From NCBI RefSeq assembly GCF_022748595.1, contig NZ_JALDSX010000016.1, positions 1 to 64,000 of the forward strand: DNA of 64,000 nucleotides, written 5' to 3'. This stretch comes from Brevibacterium sp. ZH18 (lineage in GTDB: Bacteria > Actinomycetota > Actinomycetes > Actinomycetales > Brevibacteriaceae). The notes below the pieces were generated by a model. It made no database searches, was not told where the DNA came from, and was given only the letters and a program-made list of their open reading frames with translations. This document shows, piece after piece, positions 8,959-18,542 of this stretch; positions within the stretch are counted from its first letter, which is position 1; every line of letters starts with the position of its first letter. A program made the position numbers and the translations under genes.

Positions 8959-11900
8959 CTACAGCTGCGCGAGAGCCTTCGCGATCCGCTTCTCCGACAC
9001 CGGGTGGGCGGTTCCCAATGAGTTCGCATAGAGACTGACGCGCAGCTCCTCGAGCATGACGATCACCTCGCGCCAAATGCTGGGCACCGCTGCGATCCGA
9101 GTCGCCCAGTCGGCCTTTGCCAGGTCCGGGAACCGCTTGGCGACCTTCTTCGCCACCTCATCCTCACTGCCGGAGACGCGGTCCATGAGCTGTTTGTCCC
9201 GACTCGGCGAATTCTGCATCCCATCGACGCGCTGGACGTGAGCACGGACCCAGCGCGGCAGGTCGCGAAGCATCTGCGGAGTCATCGCCGCCACCGCGTG
9301 CCCGGAGACCCGGGAGCCGCGCCAGGCCTGCACATCGGCCAAGTTGGACAGGATCGTCAGCGACGACGCCTTCGACACAAGCCGATCCAGCTCTGTCGTC
9401 GAGCGCAGAGCCTTCATCAGGTACTGCAGCAGAGCAGAACACGCGACCGGCAGTGCCGCCTGGACGGTCTTGTCGAGGCGGTCGAATTGCTGCGTGTCCG
9501 CCACCCATGCCGTTTCGGCCGGTCCCAGTGCGGATTCGACCTCACCGCGGACACCGACTCTGAGCAGGGCGGTGAGCAGCTCTTCCGACGTCTTCTGGTG
9601 TCCGGCAAGGACGAGCTTCTCATCGGTCGTCAGTCCGTCGCGCAGGTACTTCAGCGCCTCGTTCGCCCGCAGGCTCAGCAGTGTGATGAGCCCCTCGCGG
9701 GTGGCCAGTCGAGCTTGGAGCGCAGTGTCGAAGGCGACGAAATCGACGCTCGTGCCCCGATCGGCAAGACCGGGGATCGCACCGGCGTCTGCCTCGTCCG
9801 GGTCGGCAAGAGATCCGAAGGACCACGAGGTCAGACCGGTCTTCGTGCTGAATGCGACCTGCTTCTGCCGGGCCTTGCGCACCTGCGGCTTGGCCTTCGT
9901 CGTCAGCTTCGCCAGGTCCTCGCCGAGGCCCACGGTCGTGGTCCCGTCGATGACGCGGAAGCGGATCCGCAGGTGGTCGGGGATCCGGTCGCGGTCGAAG
10001 TCTGCGGCGGACACGGTGATGGGCACCAGATCCTGCAGGCCTCCCCCACCGGCACGTTCGCTCAGATGGGCGGCGAGCACCTCCGGCAGGCTGCCCCGGT
10101 ACGGCGTGAGGTTGGGCAAGATGTCGCGGGCGACGTCGGGGGCTGGCACGAAGTAACGGCGTTTGCTCTTCGGCAGCGACCGGATATAGGCGGCGACGAG
10201 TTCTTCACGCAGGCCGGGGACCTGCCAGGAGAACTCATCCGCATCGACCACCGGCACCGAGGCTGCAGGCAGTTCCACGGTCACCCCGTCCTCCGTGCTG
10301 CCCGGGTCGAAGGAGTACCGCAGCTTCGCCATCGTTCCGTCGCCCAGTTCCCATTCCATCGGGAAATCGTCGGCCACCGAGGCGGTCAGCTCCTCGCTGT
10401 CATCGCTGAGCAGCACCGAGGTTGTGAGGTCGAGGATGTGCGGGTCGCGCCGTTTCTGCTTCTTCCACCAGGAGCGGAAGTCCGCCGCCGAGGTGACGGT
10501 GGACGGCACCCGCTCATCGAAGAACTCGAAGAGCGCATCGTCCTGATCGAGAACACGTCTGTTGCGTGTGCGGGAGGCAAGGTCCTCGGCCTCTTCGATG
10601 ACCGCCTGATTGTGTTCGAGGAAGGCGAATCGCTCATGCCAGTCACCTTCGATGAGACCTTTGCGGATGAACATGTCACGGGCGGCTTCTTGGTCGAAGG
10701 TGCCATAGCCGACACGGCGGTCGCTGACGAGGGTGACGCCGTAGAGTGAGATCTTCTCGTAGACCATCGATCCGCCGGCCTTCGTCGACCAGTGCGGGTC
10801 CGAATACTGCCTGTTCACGAGGTCACCGGCAGCTTCGACAACCCAGTCGGGTTCGATCGCGGCCACTGTGCGCGCCCACAGCCTGGAGGTTTCGACGAGT
10901 TCGGCGGCCATGACGAAGTCGGGCTTCTTCTTGAACAGCCCGGAGCCGGGGAAGATCGCGAAGCGGGTCCCGCGGGCACCTTGGTAATCCTTGTTCCGCT
11001 CGGACCGGGAGCCGATCATCGACAGCAGTCCGGCCAGCAGTGCGCGGTGGATGGCCGCTGCATGCGGATCGAGTCGAGCGCTGGCAGCGCTCTGACCCGA
11101 GGCGGCTTCATCGTTGGCCACGCCGTTCTTCTTCGCGCTGCGTTTGGCTGCGCTGAGTTCAGCGAATCCGATCTTGCCGTTCGACGTCGGCAGCGCCGCG
11201 GCGGCACCCGAGCCCTTCGCCTTCGCACCTTCACCACCACGCGACGACCCCCGGCCTCCGGACGATGAGCCTGTGCCTCGCCTACCGGCACCTCTTCCCG
11301 CCTCGGTGAGGGCCGCGTCAGCACCAGTCTCAGCGTCGGCGGGACGCCAGACGGACTTGTTGATGCGGATTCCGGCGGACCCGAGCAGGGAGCGCAGCTG
11401 GCCGACGAGGTCCTGCCATTCGCGGATGCGCACGAAGTTGAGGAACTCGGCCTTGCACTGGCGGCGGAACTTCGAACTCGTCAGCGCTGCCTGCTGATCA
11501 TCAAGGTAGTTCCACAGGTTGAGGTAGGACAGGAAGTCGCTTCCCGAATGGGTGAACCGGGCATGCTTCTCGTCAGCTGCGGCCCTGACCTCGGTCGGAC
11601 GTTCGCGCGGGTCCTGAATGGACAGAGCAGCGACGATCACGGTGATCTCTCCCCCGCATCCCGCCTCGGCGCCGGCGATGATCATCCGCGCCAGACGCGG
11701 ATCGACCGGGAGCAGGGACAGCTGTCGGCCGGTCGGCGTGATCGTCGTGGTGCCGGCTGCGTCACTGGTCAGAGCTCCGAGCTCGGCCAGGAGTGTGCGG
11801 CCGTCGCGGACAGCTTTGGCCTCGGGCGGAGTGAGGAACGGGAACTCGAGGATCTCTTTGTCACTCGAGGCGAACCCGAGGTCGGTCATCTGGAGGATGA

Positions 11901-13224
11901 CGCTGGCCAGGTTCGTCCGCAGGATCTCAGGATCGGTGAATTCGGGTCGGGAGTCGAAGTCGGCTTCCGAGTACAGACGGATGCAGATGCCGTCGCTGGT
12001 GCGCCCCGACCGGCCCTTGCGCTGGTTGGCGCTCGCCTGGGAGATGCGTTCGATGGGCAAGCGCTGGACGCGGGTGCGGTTCGAATACCGGGAGATGCGG
12101 GCCGTGCCGACGTCGATGACGTATTTGATGCCGGGGACCGTCAGTGAGGTTTCGGCGACGTTCGTGGCCAGGACGATGCGCGGACGCGAGTGGGGTTTGA
12201 AGACCTTCTGCTGCTCCCCTGCGGACAGGCGGGCGAAGAGCGGAACGACCTCCCAGCTGCTCAGTCGGGTGCGCCTGCGCAGATGATCTTCGAGGGCATC
12301 GGCGGTGTCGCGGATCTCGCGCTCGCCGGAGAGAAAGACGAGGATGTCACCCGGCTCCTCCTTGCTGAGTTCGTCGACGGCGGCGATGATGCCGTCGGTC
12401 TGCTCCTCGACTCCGGTCTCGAAGCTGCCGGACTCCCCCGGACCGTCGACGTCGTCGTCCTCTTCGTCGTCGACGAGCGGGCGGTAGCGGACCTCGACGG
12501 GATAGGTCCGGCCTTCGACCTCGATGATCGGCGCATCGTCGAAGTGAGCTGAGAAGGACTGCGGGTCGATCGTCGCCGAGGTGATGATGACCTTGAGGTC
12601 CGGCCGTTTGCCGAGGACCTCTTTGAGATAGCCGAGGAGGAAGTCGATGTTGAGGCTGCGTTCGTGGGCCTCGTCGATGATGATGACTTCGTAGTCGCGC
12701 AGCAGCTTGTCGCGGGAGAGTTCGGAGAGCAGAATGCCGTCGGTCATGACCTTCACGCGGGTCGAGTCGGCGACCTGCGCGGTGAAGCGCACCTGGTAGC
12801 CGATGGTCCCGCCGAGGTCTTCGCCGAGTTCGTCAGCGATGCGCTCAGCCACAGTCCTGGCAGCGATGCGCCGCGGCTGAGTGTGGCCGATGAGTCCGTT
12901 GACGCCGAGCCCCAGCTCAAGGCAGATCTTCGGCAGCTGGGTGGTCTTTCCCGACCCGGTCTCGCCAGCGATGATGACGACCTGGTTGTCGCGGACCGCC
13001 GCGGCGATCTCGTCCTTCGCCGCGCTGACGGGCAGGTCAGGCGGATAGGTGACCTGAACGTCCTGTGCCTCGCGCGCGGTTTTCAGACGGGCCCGACGCT
13101 CGCGGTGGTGGGCGCCTGAAGTCTTGCCGCGCGGATTCTTGTGCCGCCGCTTCGAGGGCTGCGAGCGCGCCGTCGACGGCTCGGGCGCATGCTGCGTCGG
13201 ATGTGCTGGGTTCTCATGTGCCAT
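8959..13224 (-). CDS. hrpA: ATP-dependent RNA helicase HrpA
   Basis: A 1421-residue DEAH-box helicase of expected length. Walker A GETGSGKT is at 87-94 and DEAH at 184-187, followed by motifs SATID, a helicase C domain (TSLTVPGIKYVID), the helicase-associated domain, an OB fold and the long HrpA-specific C-terminus. E. coli HrpA acts on stalled ribosomes and mRNA. Residues about 640-690 form a Gly/Ser/Arg-rich low-complexity insert. The ATG at 13224 has only a modest GGGAC ribosome site. Confidence 0.94.
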   Translation of the reverse strand: MAHENPAHPTQHAPEPSTARSQPSKRRHKNPRGKTSGAHHRERRARLKTAREAQDVQVTYPPDLPVSAAKDEIAAAVRDNQVVIIAGETGSGKTTQLPKICLELGLGVNGLIGHTQPRRIAARTVAERIADELGEDLGGTIGYQVRFTAQVADSTRVKVMTDGILLSELSRDKLLRDYEVIIIDEAHERSLNIDFLLGYLKEVLGKRPDLKVIITSATIDPQSFSAHFDDAPIIEVEGRTYPVEVRYRPLVDDEEDDDVDGPGESGSFETGVEEQTDGIIAAVDELSKEEPGDILVFLSGEREIRDTADALEDHLRRRTRLSSWEVVPLFARLSAGEQQKVFKPHSRPRIVLATNVAETSLTVPGIKYVIDVGTARISRYSNRTRVQRLPIERISQASANQRKGRSGRTSDGICIRLYSEADFDSRPEFTDPEILRTNLASVILQMTDLGFASSDKEILEFPFLTPPEAKAVRDGRTLLAELGALTSDAAGTTTITPTGRQLSLLPVDPRLARMIIAGAEAGCGGEITVIVAALSIQDPRERPTEVRAAADEKHARFTHSGSDFLSYLNLWNYLDDQQAALTSSKFRRQCKAEFLNFVRIREWQDLVGQLRSLLGSAGIRINKSVWRPADAETGADAALTEAGRGAGRRGTGSSSGGRGSSRGGEGAKAKGSGAAAALPTSNGKIGFAELSAAKRSAKKNGVANDEAASGQSAASARLDPHAAAIHRALLAGLLSMIGSRSERNKDYQGARGTRFAIFPGSGLFKKKPDFVMAAELVETSRLWARTVAAIEPDWVVEAAGDLVNRQYSDPHWSTKAGGSMVYEKISLYGVTLVSDRRVGYGTFDQEAARDMFIRKGLIEGDWHERFAFLEHNQAVIEEAEDLASRTRNRRVLDQDDALFEFFDERVPSTVTSAADFRSWWKKQKRRDPHILDLTTSVLLSDDSEELTASVADDFPMEWELGDGTMAKLRYSFDPGSTEDGVTVELPAASVPVVDADEFSWQVPGLREELVAAYIRSLPKSKRRYFVPAPDVARDILPNLTPYRGSLPEVLAAHLSERAGGGGLQDLVPITVSAADFDRDRIPDHLRIRFRVIDGTTTVGLGEDLAKLTTKAKPQVRKARQKQVAFSTKTGLTSWSFGSLADPDEADAGAIPGLADRGTSVDFVAFDTALQARLATREGLITLLSLRANEALKYLRDGLTTDEKLVLAGHQKTSEELLTALLRVGVRGEVESALGPAETAWVADTQQFDRLDKTVQAALPVACSALLQYLMKALRSTTELDRLVSKASSLTILSNLADVQAWRGSRVSGHAVAAMTPQMLRDLPRWVRAHVQRVDGMQNSPSRDKQLMDRVSGSEDEVAKKVAKRFPDLAKADWATRIAAVPSIWREVIVMLEELRVSLYANSLGTAHPVSEKRIAKALAQL

Positions 13225-13263
13225 TTCATGTCCCAGCTTAGCGTCTGCCCCCGCCGAGGCGGT

Positions 13264-13295
13264 GGTGGGCTCAGGCGTTGGTGGGCTCAGGCGTT
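13264..13295. repeat. Perfect 16-bp tandem duplication
   Basis: GGTGGGCTCAGGCGTT occurs twice in direct succession (13264-13279, 13280-13295). The second copy contains the stop codon of the DinB-family gene. A CCCCCGCCGAGGCGG motif lies immediately before it (13248-13262). Confidence 0.9.
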
Positions 13296-13874
13296 GTCCG
13301 CCAGTCGCCGCAGCTTGGCGAGGTAGGCGTCCCAGTTCTGGTCCTCGGGCATGTTCGGGTTGGTCGCATTGAGTCCGACCTGACCGTCGATGGCCTCCCG
13401 GATGACATCAGCCTGCCCGAGGTGGCGGGTGAGGTCGACGAGCACGTGGGTCATCATCTGGGCCAGGGTCACCGTGTTCCTGTCGGCGGGCCAATGCGGA
13501 ACGGCTCCGATGGCGTCAAGAGGCAGGGAGGCGAAGGTCTCGTCCGCGAAGTCCCAGACCCGGTGGTAGAGGTCGACGATGGACGTCGACGTTTGGGTCT
13601 CGGTGGCAAACCAGTCGGCCTGCGGGTCGTTGTCGAATTCCTCGAGGGTGATGACTTCGTCGTGGTTCGGCCACGGGCGGCCGAAGGTATCTCCGAAGTA
13701 TCCGATCTCTACGCCGGCCATGTGCTTGACGATTCCCAGCAGGTTGAGGCCTGTGGGTGTCTGCGGCGAGCGCAGCTGCTTTTCGCTCAGCCCGTCGAGT
13801 TTCCACAGCAGATCCCTGCGCGAGGCTCGCAGGTTGTTGCCCAGGATGGCCTTCATCGCGGCTTCGTCGATCAT
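13287..13874 (-). CDS. DinB/DUF664 family protein
   Basis: A 195-residue four-helix-bundle protein of the DinB/YfiT-like superfamily, whose members are metal-dependent and often thiol (mycothiol or bacillithiol) transferases or hydrolases. The candidate metal histidines lie in VKHMAGVEIGYFG and in the C-terminal HVLVDLTRHLGQADVIRE helix. ATG at 13874 was chosen over a GTG six codons upstream, which has no ribosome site. It is divergent from the DUF202 pair. The substrate is unknown. Confidence 0.85.
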   Translation of the reverse strand: MIDEAAMKAILGNNLRASRRDLLWKLDGLSEKQLRSPQTPTGLNLLGIVKHMAGVEIGYFGDTFGRPWPNHDEVITLEEFDNDPQADWFATETQTSTSIVDLYHRVWDFADETFASLPLDAIGAVPHWPADRNTVTLAQMMTHVLVDLTRHLGQADVIREAIDGQVGLNATNPNMPEDQNWDAYLAKLRRLADNA

Positions 13875-13925
13875 GGTCCCAGTCTGCCTCACACGCCCGG
13901 CGGCGAATACCGTTATCCTCGAAGT

Positions 13926-14306
13926 GTGGACCCCGATGACTCACGCAGCAGGATCGCCCGGCGGATGTTCCCCGACGGCGAGGATCCCGACCCCCGCTTC
14001 ACACTTGCCAACGAGCGCACGTTCCTGTCGTGGATTCGGACGTCTCTTGCGTTCATCGGCGGTGGAATCGCGGTCGAGGCTTTCACCTCGGCGATCTTCA
14101 CCCCCGGCCTGCGTGCCACCCTGTCGATCGTGCTCATGGTCATCGGCTTCATCCTCGCCGCCGGCGCCGCGTTCCGGTGGCATCGGATCGAATCGGCGAT
14201 GAGGCGCAAGACCTCCCTGCCGCTGCCTCTCATCATTCCCATCGTCAGTCTCGCCTCGGCACTGGGTGCCGGGCTTCTCGTTCTGGTCTTCGCCGGAGTG
14301 CTGTGA
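13926..14306 (+). CDS. DUF202 (YidH-like) membrane protein
   Basis: A 126-residue protein with the DUF202 signature ANERTFLSWIRTSLAFIGGGIAVE near residue 25, followed by two more membrane segments. The start is GTG at 13926. A TTATCCT hexamer-like element just upstream and no ribosome site suggest a leaderless message. The gene overlaps the next DUF202 gene by 4 bp (GTGA), the common paired arrangement of YidH/YidG-type proteins. Function is unknown. Confidence 0.86.
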   Translation: MDPDDSRSRIARRMFPDGEDPDPRFTLANERTFLSWIRTSLAFIGGGIAVEAFTSAIFTPGLRATLSIVLMVIGFILAAGAAFRWHRIESAMRRKTSLPLPLIIPIVSLASALGAGLLVLVFAGVL

Positions 14307-14680
14307 GCACTCCTCGCCCTCAGAATCCCCGGCGACCCCCTCGTCCCCCGCGGCCCCAACCGCACCAAGATCCGGGCCTGCAGCCAGAGCGCACCACTCA
14401 GTCGTGGCTGCGCACGAGCCTGACGATGACGGTCGTGAGTCTGCTCTTCATCCGCTGGGTCAACGTGTTCGGTTTCCTCTCCGTCGTCATCTTCGTCATC
14501 TGCCTGGGCCTGGCGATTTCGGCCATCGCTCTGCAGGTGCGCCGGTACCGCCTCGGCGCGGTGTCCATCCGTGCCGAACGGGGCCGCCCCACACCGTGGG
14601 CCGTCCTGTTCCTCACCAGCTCGGTGTGTCTCATCGCCCTCCTCGGGATCGCCTCGGTCCTCAAGATCGCACTCGGCTGA
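14303..14680 (+). CDS. Second DUF202 membrane protein
   Basis: A 125-residue partner of the preceding gene, starting at GTG 14303 inside its stop codon. A Pro/Arg/Gln-rich tail of about 25 residues precedes RTTQSWLRTSLTMTVVSLLFIRWVN, a degenerate DUF202 signature lacking the usual Asn-Glu-Arg-Thr start. Two hydrophobic segments follow. The two proteins probably form a hetero-oligomer; this is inference from coupling. Confidence 0.8.
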   Translation: MSTPRPQNPRRPPRPPRPQPHQDPGLQPERTTQSWLRTSLTMTVVSLLFIRWVNVFGFLSVVIFVICLGLAISAIALQVRRYRLGAVSIRAERGRPTPWAVLFLTSSVCLIALLGIASVLKIALG

Positions 14681-14802
14681 CCCGACCCACCTCTGCTCGC
14701 GGAACTCCACCTGCGATGACGATGAGGGCTGTGGACCCTTGGGCTTCGCGAATCAGCGTTCCTCGTTGTGAGACCGCCTGCTCGTCGACGGCACCCGTTC
14801 TC

Positions 14803-14808
14803 TAAACT
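14803..14808 (+). promoter_or_regulatory. -10 hexamer TAAACT, leaderless promoter
   Basis: TAAACT ends 7 nt before the ATG at 14816, and no ribosome site lies between, the layout of a leaderless actinobacterial gene. No canonical -35 is evident. Confidence 0.5.
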
Positions 14809-14815
14809 GGTCCCC

Positions 14816-15136
14816 ATGAAGGATGCACAGGACGTTTCCACAGCCCCCATCGTCGCCGTCGGACTCATCGGCGGATTCCTCACCGCCCGGGAGACCGGGA
14901 TCCGTCCCCTCGGCGGAGTCGTTCTCGCAGCGGCGGGTGCCTATGCTGCGCGCACGTGGTTTCAGAAGCAGGGCTGGCCGACAGCGACAGCTCTGACACT
15001 GGGCTACCTCGGCGGATTCGGCGCCTCTCACCCGCTGGCGAAGAAGATCGGCGCGTGGCCCGCTGTCTTCACCGTCGCCGGTGCCAGTGCCCTGGCGGCC
15101 CACTTCGCCGTCGACTCGGCCGACAGCAGCGACTGA
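14816..15136 (+). CDS. Small Gly/Ala-rich membrane protein
   Basis: A 106-residue protein with three hydrophobic stretches (residues about 10-45, 60-72 and 80-100) and an acidic end (DSADSSD). No family is recognised. The ATG at 14816 follows a TAAACT -10 element. High third-position G+C supports coding. It is probably transcribed separately from the DUF202 pair. Confidence 0.7.
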   Translation: MKDAQDVSTAPIVAVGLIGGFLTARETGIRPLGGVVLAAAGAYAARTWFQKQGWPTATALTLGYLGGFGASHPLAKKIGAWPAVFTVAGASALAAHFAVDSADSSD

Positions 15137-15266
15137 ACCTGATCGCCTCTCGGCTCAACGCCGTCCTCTGAGCACCTCCGCTCAGCACCTGCGGCGGCCC
15201 ACCTCGGCGGCTCATTTCAGCGCCCCACCATCACTTGGCCCAGGAAGCGAGGATCACCGGTAGCCC

Positions 15267-16193
15267 ATGCTGGCCGTTTTCGAAGGTTTCGCCGTCATTG
15301 CGGCAGTCATTCTCGTCGGGTTCGTCCTGGGACGCTCCGATGTCCTCGGGCCCCATGGCCAGCAGGTCATCGCGAAGCTCGTCTTCTACGCCGGCACCCC
15401 GGCGCTGCTCTATGTCACCGTCGCGGACACCGATCTGGGGCTGATCTTCAACACGGCACTGCTGGCAACGGGCGGGTCAGCTCTGCTCGTCGCGATCATC
15501 CTGTTCGTCCTCACCCGTTGGGTCCGAAGACGCAGCACAGGTGAAGCACTGTTCTCCGCCTGGTCCGCAAGCTACGTCAACATCGGCAACCTCGGCATCC
15601 CGATCGCCGCCTATGTCCTCCACGACATCGGATACGTTGCACCTGTCCTGCTCTTCCAGCTGCTCATCCTCGCGCCGATCGGCATGGCCGTCCTCGACTC
15701 GGCCGGCAAGAAGAAGGTCGACCAGCACTGGTATTCGGCTCCTCTGCAGATCCTGAAGAACCCCATCGTCCTCGGTGCTGCTGCCGGAGTGGCCGCTTCC
15801 GCGACGAGTTTCGAACTCCCCCGCTTCATCTTCGAACCCATCGACATGATCGGTGCCATCGCGGTTCCCGGTGCGCTGCTGGCCTTCGGAATCTCGCTCA
15901 AGGACGGATGGGCTCTTCCTGCACGCGGGACCCGCAAGCAGCTCACCTTCATCACCGTCGCCAAACTCATCGTCCAGCCCGTCCTCGCCTGGGTCATCGG
16001 CGGACCTCTGCTGGGCTATGAGGGCATCGCCCTGTTCGCCATCGTCGTCACCTCGACCCTGCCGACTGCACAGAATGTCTACATCTACTCGATGCAGTAC
16101 AAACAGTCCGAAGCGCTGATGCGCGATGCCGTATTCATCACGACAGTCCTGGCCGTACCTGCCCTCGTCATCGTCGCCGCCCTGCTGGGGTGA
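15267..16193 (+). CDS. AEC (auxin efflux carrier) family transporter
   Basis: A 308-residue polytopic protein of typical AEC length. It has an N-terminal half containing LVFYAGTPALLYVTVADTD and the conserved SASYVNIGNLGIPIA crossover region, and a C-terminal half with LPTAQNVYIYSMQY. Bacterial members export small organic acids such as malate or malonate; the substrate here is unknown. Ribosome-site evidence is weak. A 35-bp duplicated sequence follows the gene. Confidence 0.9.
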   Translation: MLAVFEGFAVIAAVILVGFVLGRSDVLGPHGQQVIAKLVFYAGTPALLYVTVADTDLGLIFNTALLATGGSALLVAIILFVLTRWVRRRSTGEALFSAWSASYVNIGNLGIPIAAYVLHDIGYVAPVLLFQLLILAPIGMAVLDSAGKKKVDQHWYSAPLQILKNPIVLGAAAGVAASATSFELPRFIFEPIDMIGAIAVPGALLAFGISLKDGWALPARGTRKQLTFITVAKLIVQPVLAWVIGGPLLGYEGIALFAIVVTSTLPTAQNVYIYSMQYKQSEALMRDAVFITTVLAVPALVIVAALLG

Positions 16194-16223
16194 GAGGAAC
16201 CGGACCGACGGGGACCACGCACG

Positions 16224-16295
16224 TCGGTGACTGCGGGGCCGCCTCGGTGATCTGGGCGTCTCGGTGACTGCGGGGCCGCCTCGGTGATCTGGGCG
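16224..16295. repeat. Perfect 35-bp direct repeat, 37-bp period
   Basis: The same 35 nt occur at 16224-16258 and 16261-16295, separated by TC. The unit itself contains TCGGTGA twice. It lies 30 bp beyond the AEC gene stop and ahead of the DUF1461 gene. Confidence 0.92.
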
Positions 16296-16347
16296 CCTGT
16301 GGCGTGTCCTACACCGGTTGTTCGGCCGGGTCACTGACAATGGAAAC

Positions 16348-17421
16348 GTGGCTGGAGACGAGAAGAACGAGACCGAAGACCTCCTGAGCAGGCGGATGAG
16401 TTCAGGATCCAGTAGTGCTGCCGAAAAGCAGACGGATCCACCGCTGGAGGCGGCAAACGACCCATCGACCGACACCGAGGCGTTCGATCCGATCAAGGAT
16501 CCCATCGCCAAGGACGAGCCGAGGCCCTCAACCGGACCGGTGCGAGTCGCACCTGCGCATTCGTCGAATCCGACGGAGGCCACCAGGTCGAACGCCCACG
16601 CGACGTCCCGGACCCGTGAGGTCCCAGCCAACGCCCACACCTCGGTGATGAGCGAAGCGGACTGGGCCGCGGTGACGCAGGCTGCGACCGCGTCCGACGT
16701 TCACGAGCCGGAGGTCCCCGAGCACCGAGGCAACGTCCTCGACGTCATCGGCACCATCTGGATCACACTCGCCACCCCTTTCATCCTGCTGGCTCTGGCC
16801 GTGCGCTTCGTCGCATCGGGGCTGTTCCTCAAGTTCGAGTACTTCCGCCCCGGATTCCCTGCCGACCAGTTCGGATTCGGCAGTGCCGAGCGCGAGCATT
16901 ACGGCACCTACGTCATCGACTACCTGTCGAACCTCGATTCGCGCCGCTACCTCGCTGATGTCGTCATGCCCAACGGTGAGCCCGTCTTCATCTCCGAAGA
17001 GCTCAACCACATGGCCGACGTCAAGAGTCTCATCTCGCTGCTGTACCTGGTCGCGATCATCGGCATCATCGGCGCCGTCCTCTTCGCGCTCTACCTCTCG
17101 CGCCGGCACGGACCCGGCATGAATCTGGGTGTGCGCCTCGGGTCGATCCTCAGCGTCATCGTCATCGCCATTGCGGCGGTGCTGGCGTTCCTCGGCTGGG
17201 ACAGCTTCTTCCGCGGCTTCCACAAGATCTTCTTCTCCAACGGGACGTGGGAGTTCTACACGGATGATTCGCTCATCCGACTGTTCCCACCCCAGTTCTG
17301 GGTCGACTCGGGCATCGCGGGCGGCGGGCTCTTCCTACTCATCGCCATCGTCCTCTTCTGCCTCAGCTTCGCCGGACACAAGAAGCGCCGCGCCCGCCGG
17401 AAGGCGCTGCGCGAGGCCTGA
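16348..17421 (+). CDS. DUF1461/TIGR01906-type integral membrane protein
   Basis: A 357-residue protein. The first 125 residues are polar and probably disordered (many Ser, Pro, Asp, Glu). Four membrane segments follow with a large extracellular loop containing FPADQFGFGSAEREHYGTYVIDYLSN and LNHMADVKSL, matching the TIGR01906 family of unknown function. GTG at 16348 follows GACAAT by 6 nt, suggesting a leaderless start; an in-frame TTG at 16318 is less likely. The long N-terminal extension is unusual for the family. Confidence 0.82.
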   Translation: MAGDEKNETEDLLSRRMSSGSSSAAEKQTDPPLEAANDPSTDTEAFDPIKDPIAKDEPRPSTGPVRVAPAHSSNPTEATRSNAHATSRTREVPANAHTSVMSEADWAAVTQAATASDVHEPEVPEHRGNVLDVIGTIWITLATPFILLALAVRFVASGLFLKFEYFRPGFPADQFGFGSAEREHYGTYVIDYLSNLDSRRYLADVVMPNGEPVFISEELNHMADVKSLISLLYLVAIIGIIGAVLFALYLSRRHGPGMNLGVRLGSILSVIVIAIAAVLAFLGWDSFFRGFHKIFFSNGTWEFYTDDSLIRLFPPQFWVDSGIAGGGLFLLIAIVLFCLSFAGHKKRRARRKALREA

Positions 17422-17432
17422 GCTCAGGCATC

Positions 17433-17493
17433 ACAGAGTCCGGGCACACAGAGCTCGGACACACAGGGTCCGGGCACAACAGAGCCCGGGCAC
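17433..17493. repeat. 15-bp imperfect tandem repeat, four copies
   Basis: Units resembling ACAGAGTCCGGGCAC occupy 17433-17447, 17448-17462, 17463-17477 and 17478-17493. They start 12 bp after the DUF1461 stop. Confidence 0.88.
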
Positions 17494-17526
17494 ACAGCTG
17501 CGAGGTCGCGCCTCGCTCCACGGTTT

Positions 17527-17559
17527 CGGCCGGGTGGTCTTTCCCCTTCCACCCGGCCG
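17527..17559. terminator. Bidirectional terminator between convergent genes
   Basis: A perfect 11-bp stem, CGGCCGGGTGG (17527-17537) with 17549-17559, and a pyrimidine loop lies between the convergent DUF1461 and PPK2 genes. Confidence 0.78.
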
Positions 17560-17583
17560 CACTTATGTCCGCGGTCAGTGGGC

Positions 17584-17646
17584 CTGAGCCTCAGTCGGTC
17601 TGAGCCTCAGCCGACCTGAGCCTGACTCGACCTGAAGCCTCAATCG
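17584..17646. repeat. 16-bp imperfect tandem repeat, four copies
   Basis: Units of the form CTGAGCCTCAGTCGGT lie at 17584, 17600, 17616 and 17632. The last unit overlaps the stop codon of the PPK2 gene, so the array abuts the coding end. Confidence 0.88.
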
Positions 17647-18542
17647 TCGACGGCGTCGCGTCCGCGGCGGATGATGAGCGGATCGGGGTCGTAGACGACC
17701 TCTGTGTCCTTGCCCTCGTAGTCGAACTGGTTGAGGAAGTAACGGATGGCATTGAGCCGAGCGCGCTTCTTGTCGTTGCTCTTGATCGTGATCCACGGGG
17801 CGTGGTCGGTGTCCGTGCGGCGGAACATCTCTTCCTTCGCCGCGGTGTAATCCTCCCACCGGCCCAAGGATTCGAGGTCCATCGGCGAAAGCTTCCACTG
17901 CCGCACGGGGTCGATCTGGCGGATCGCGAACCGCGTCCGCTGTTCGTGCTGGGTGACGGAGAACCAGAACTTCGTGACATGGATGCCCGAGTCGATGAGC
18001 ATCTTCTCGAACAGCGGAGCCTGCTCCATGAAGATCTCGTATTCCTCGTCGCTGCAGAAGCCCATCACGCGTTCGACGTTGGCTCGGTTGTACCAGGAGC
18101 GGTCGAACATGACGAACTCACCGTCCGTGGGCAGGTGCGCGATATAGCGCTGGAAATACCACTGACCGGCTTCTTTGTCCGAGGGTTTGTTCAGCGCCAC
18201 AACGCGGGCCGCGCGGGGGTTGAGATGTTCGGTGAAGCGTTTGATCGTGCCACCCTTGCCGGCTGCGTCACGTCCTTCGAAGAGGATCACGTGTTTGCTG
18301 TCCGTGTCCTGTCCCCAGTACTGGAATTTCAGGAGCTCCACCTGCAGCTGGTACTTCTCGAGTTCGTATTCCTCGCGGTCCATGAGCTCGGGGTACGGAT
18401 AGCCTTCGCGCCACGTTTCGACGGCGCGGCCCATCGGATCGATGAGGTGCGGATCCGTGGTGTGGCTGTCTTCGACCGTGTAGCCCTCCAGCCGGAGCTT
18501 GTCGATGTACTCGCGCAGGTTCTCCTTGAGCAGGTGGTTCAC
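17640..18542 (-). CDS. ppk2: Polyphosphate kinase 2 family
   Basis: A 300-residue P-loop kinase that moves phosphate between polyphosphate and nucleoside diphosphates. Walker A GRDAAGKGG is at 90-98 and the lid/Walker B region FDRSWYNR at 146-153, both diagnostic of PPK2. GTG at 18542 is chosen because AAGGAG lies 6 nt upstream; an upstream start is unsupported. A polyphosphatase (ppx) is encoded at 26 kb in the same window. Preference for ADP or GDP cannot be read directly. Confidence 0.93.
   Translation of the reverse strand: MNHLLKENLREYIDKLRLEGYTVEDSHTTDPHLIDPMGRAVETWREGYPYPELMDREEYELEKYQLQVELLKFQYWGQDTDSKHVILFEGRDAAGKGGTIKRFTEHLNPRAARVVALNKPSDKEAGQWYFQRYIAHLPTDGEFVMFDRSWYNRANVERVMGFCSDEEYEIFMEQAPLFEKMLIDSGIHVTKFWFSVTQHEQRTRFAIRQIDPVRQWKLSPMDLESLGRWEDYTAAKEEMFRRTDTDHAPWITIKSNDKKRARLNAIRYFLNQFDYEGKDTEVVYDPDPLIIRRGRDAVDD

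Noticed and set aside
9238-10749. Long plus-strand frame opposite hrpA
   Set aside because: Shadow with Arg/Gln-rich composition; HrpA is continuous on the other strand.
16224-17646. CRISPR-like array from the clustered direct repeats
   Set aside because: The units are adjacent without unique spacers, differ between arrays, and no cas genes are present.
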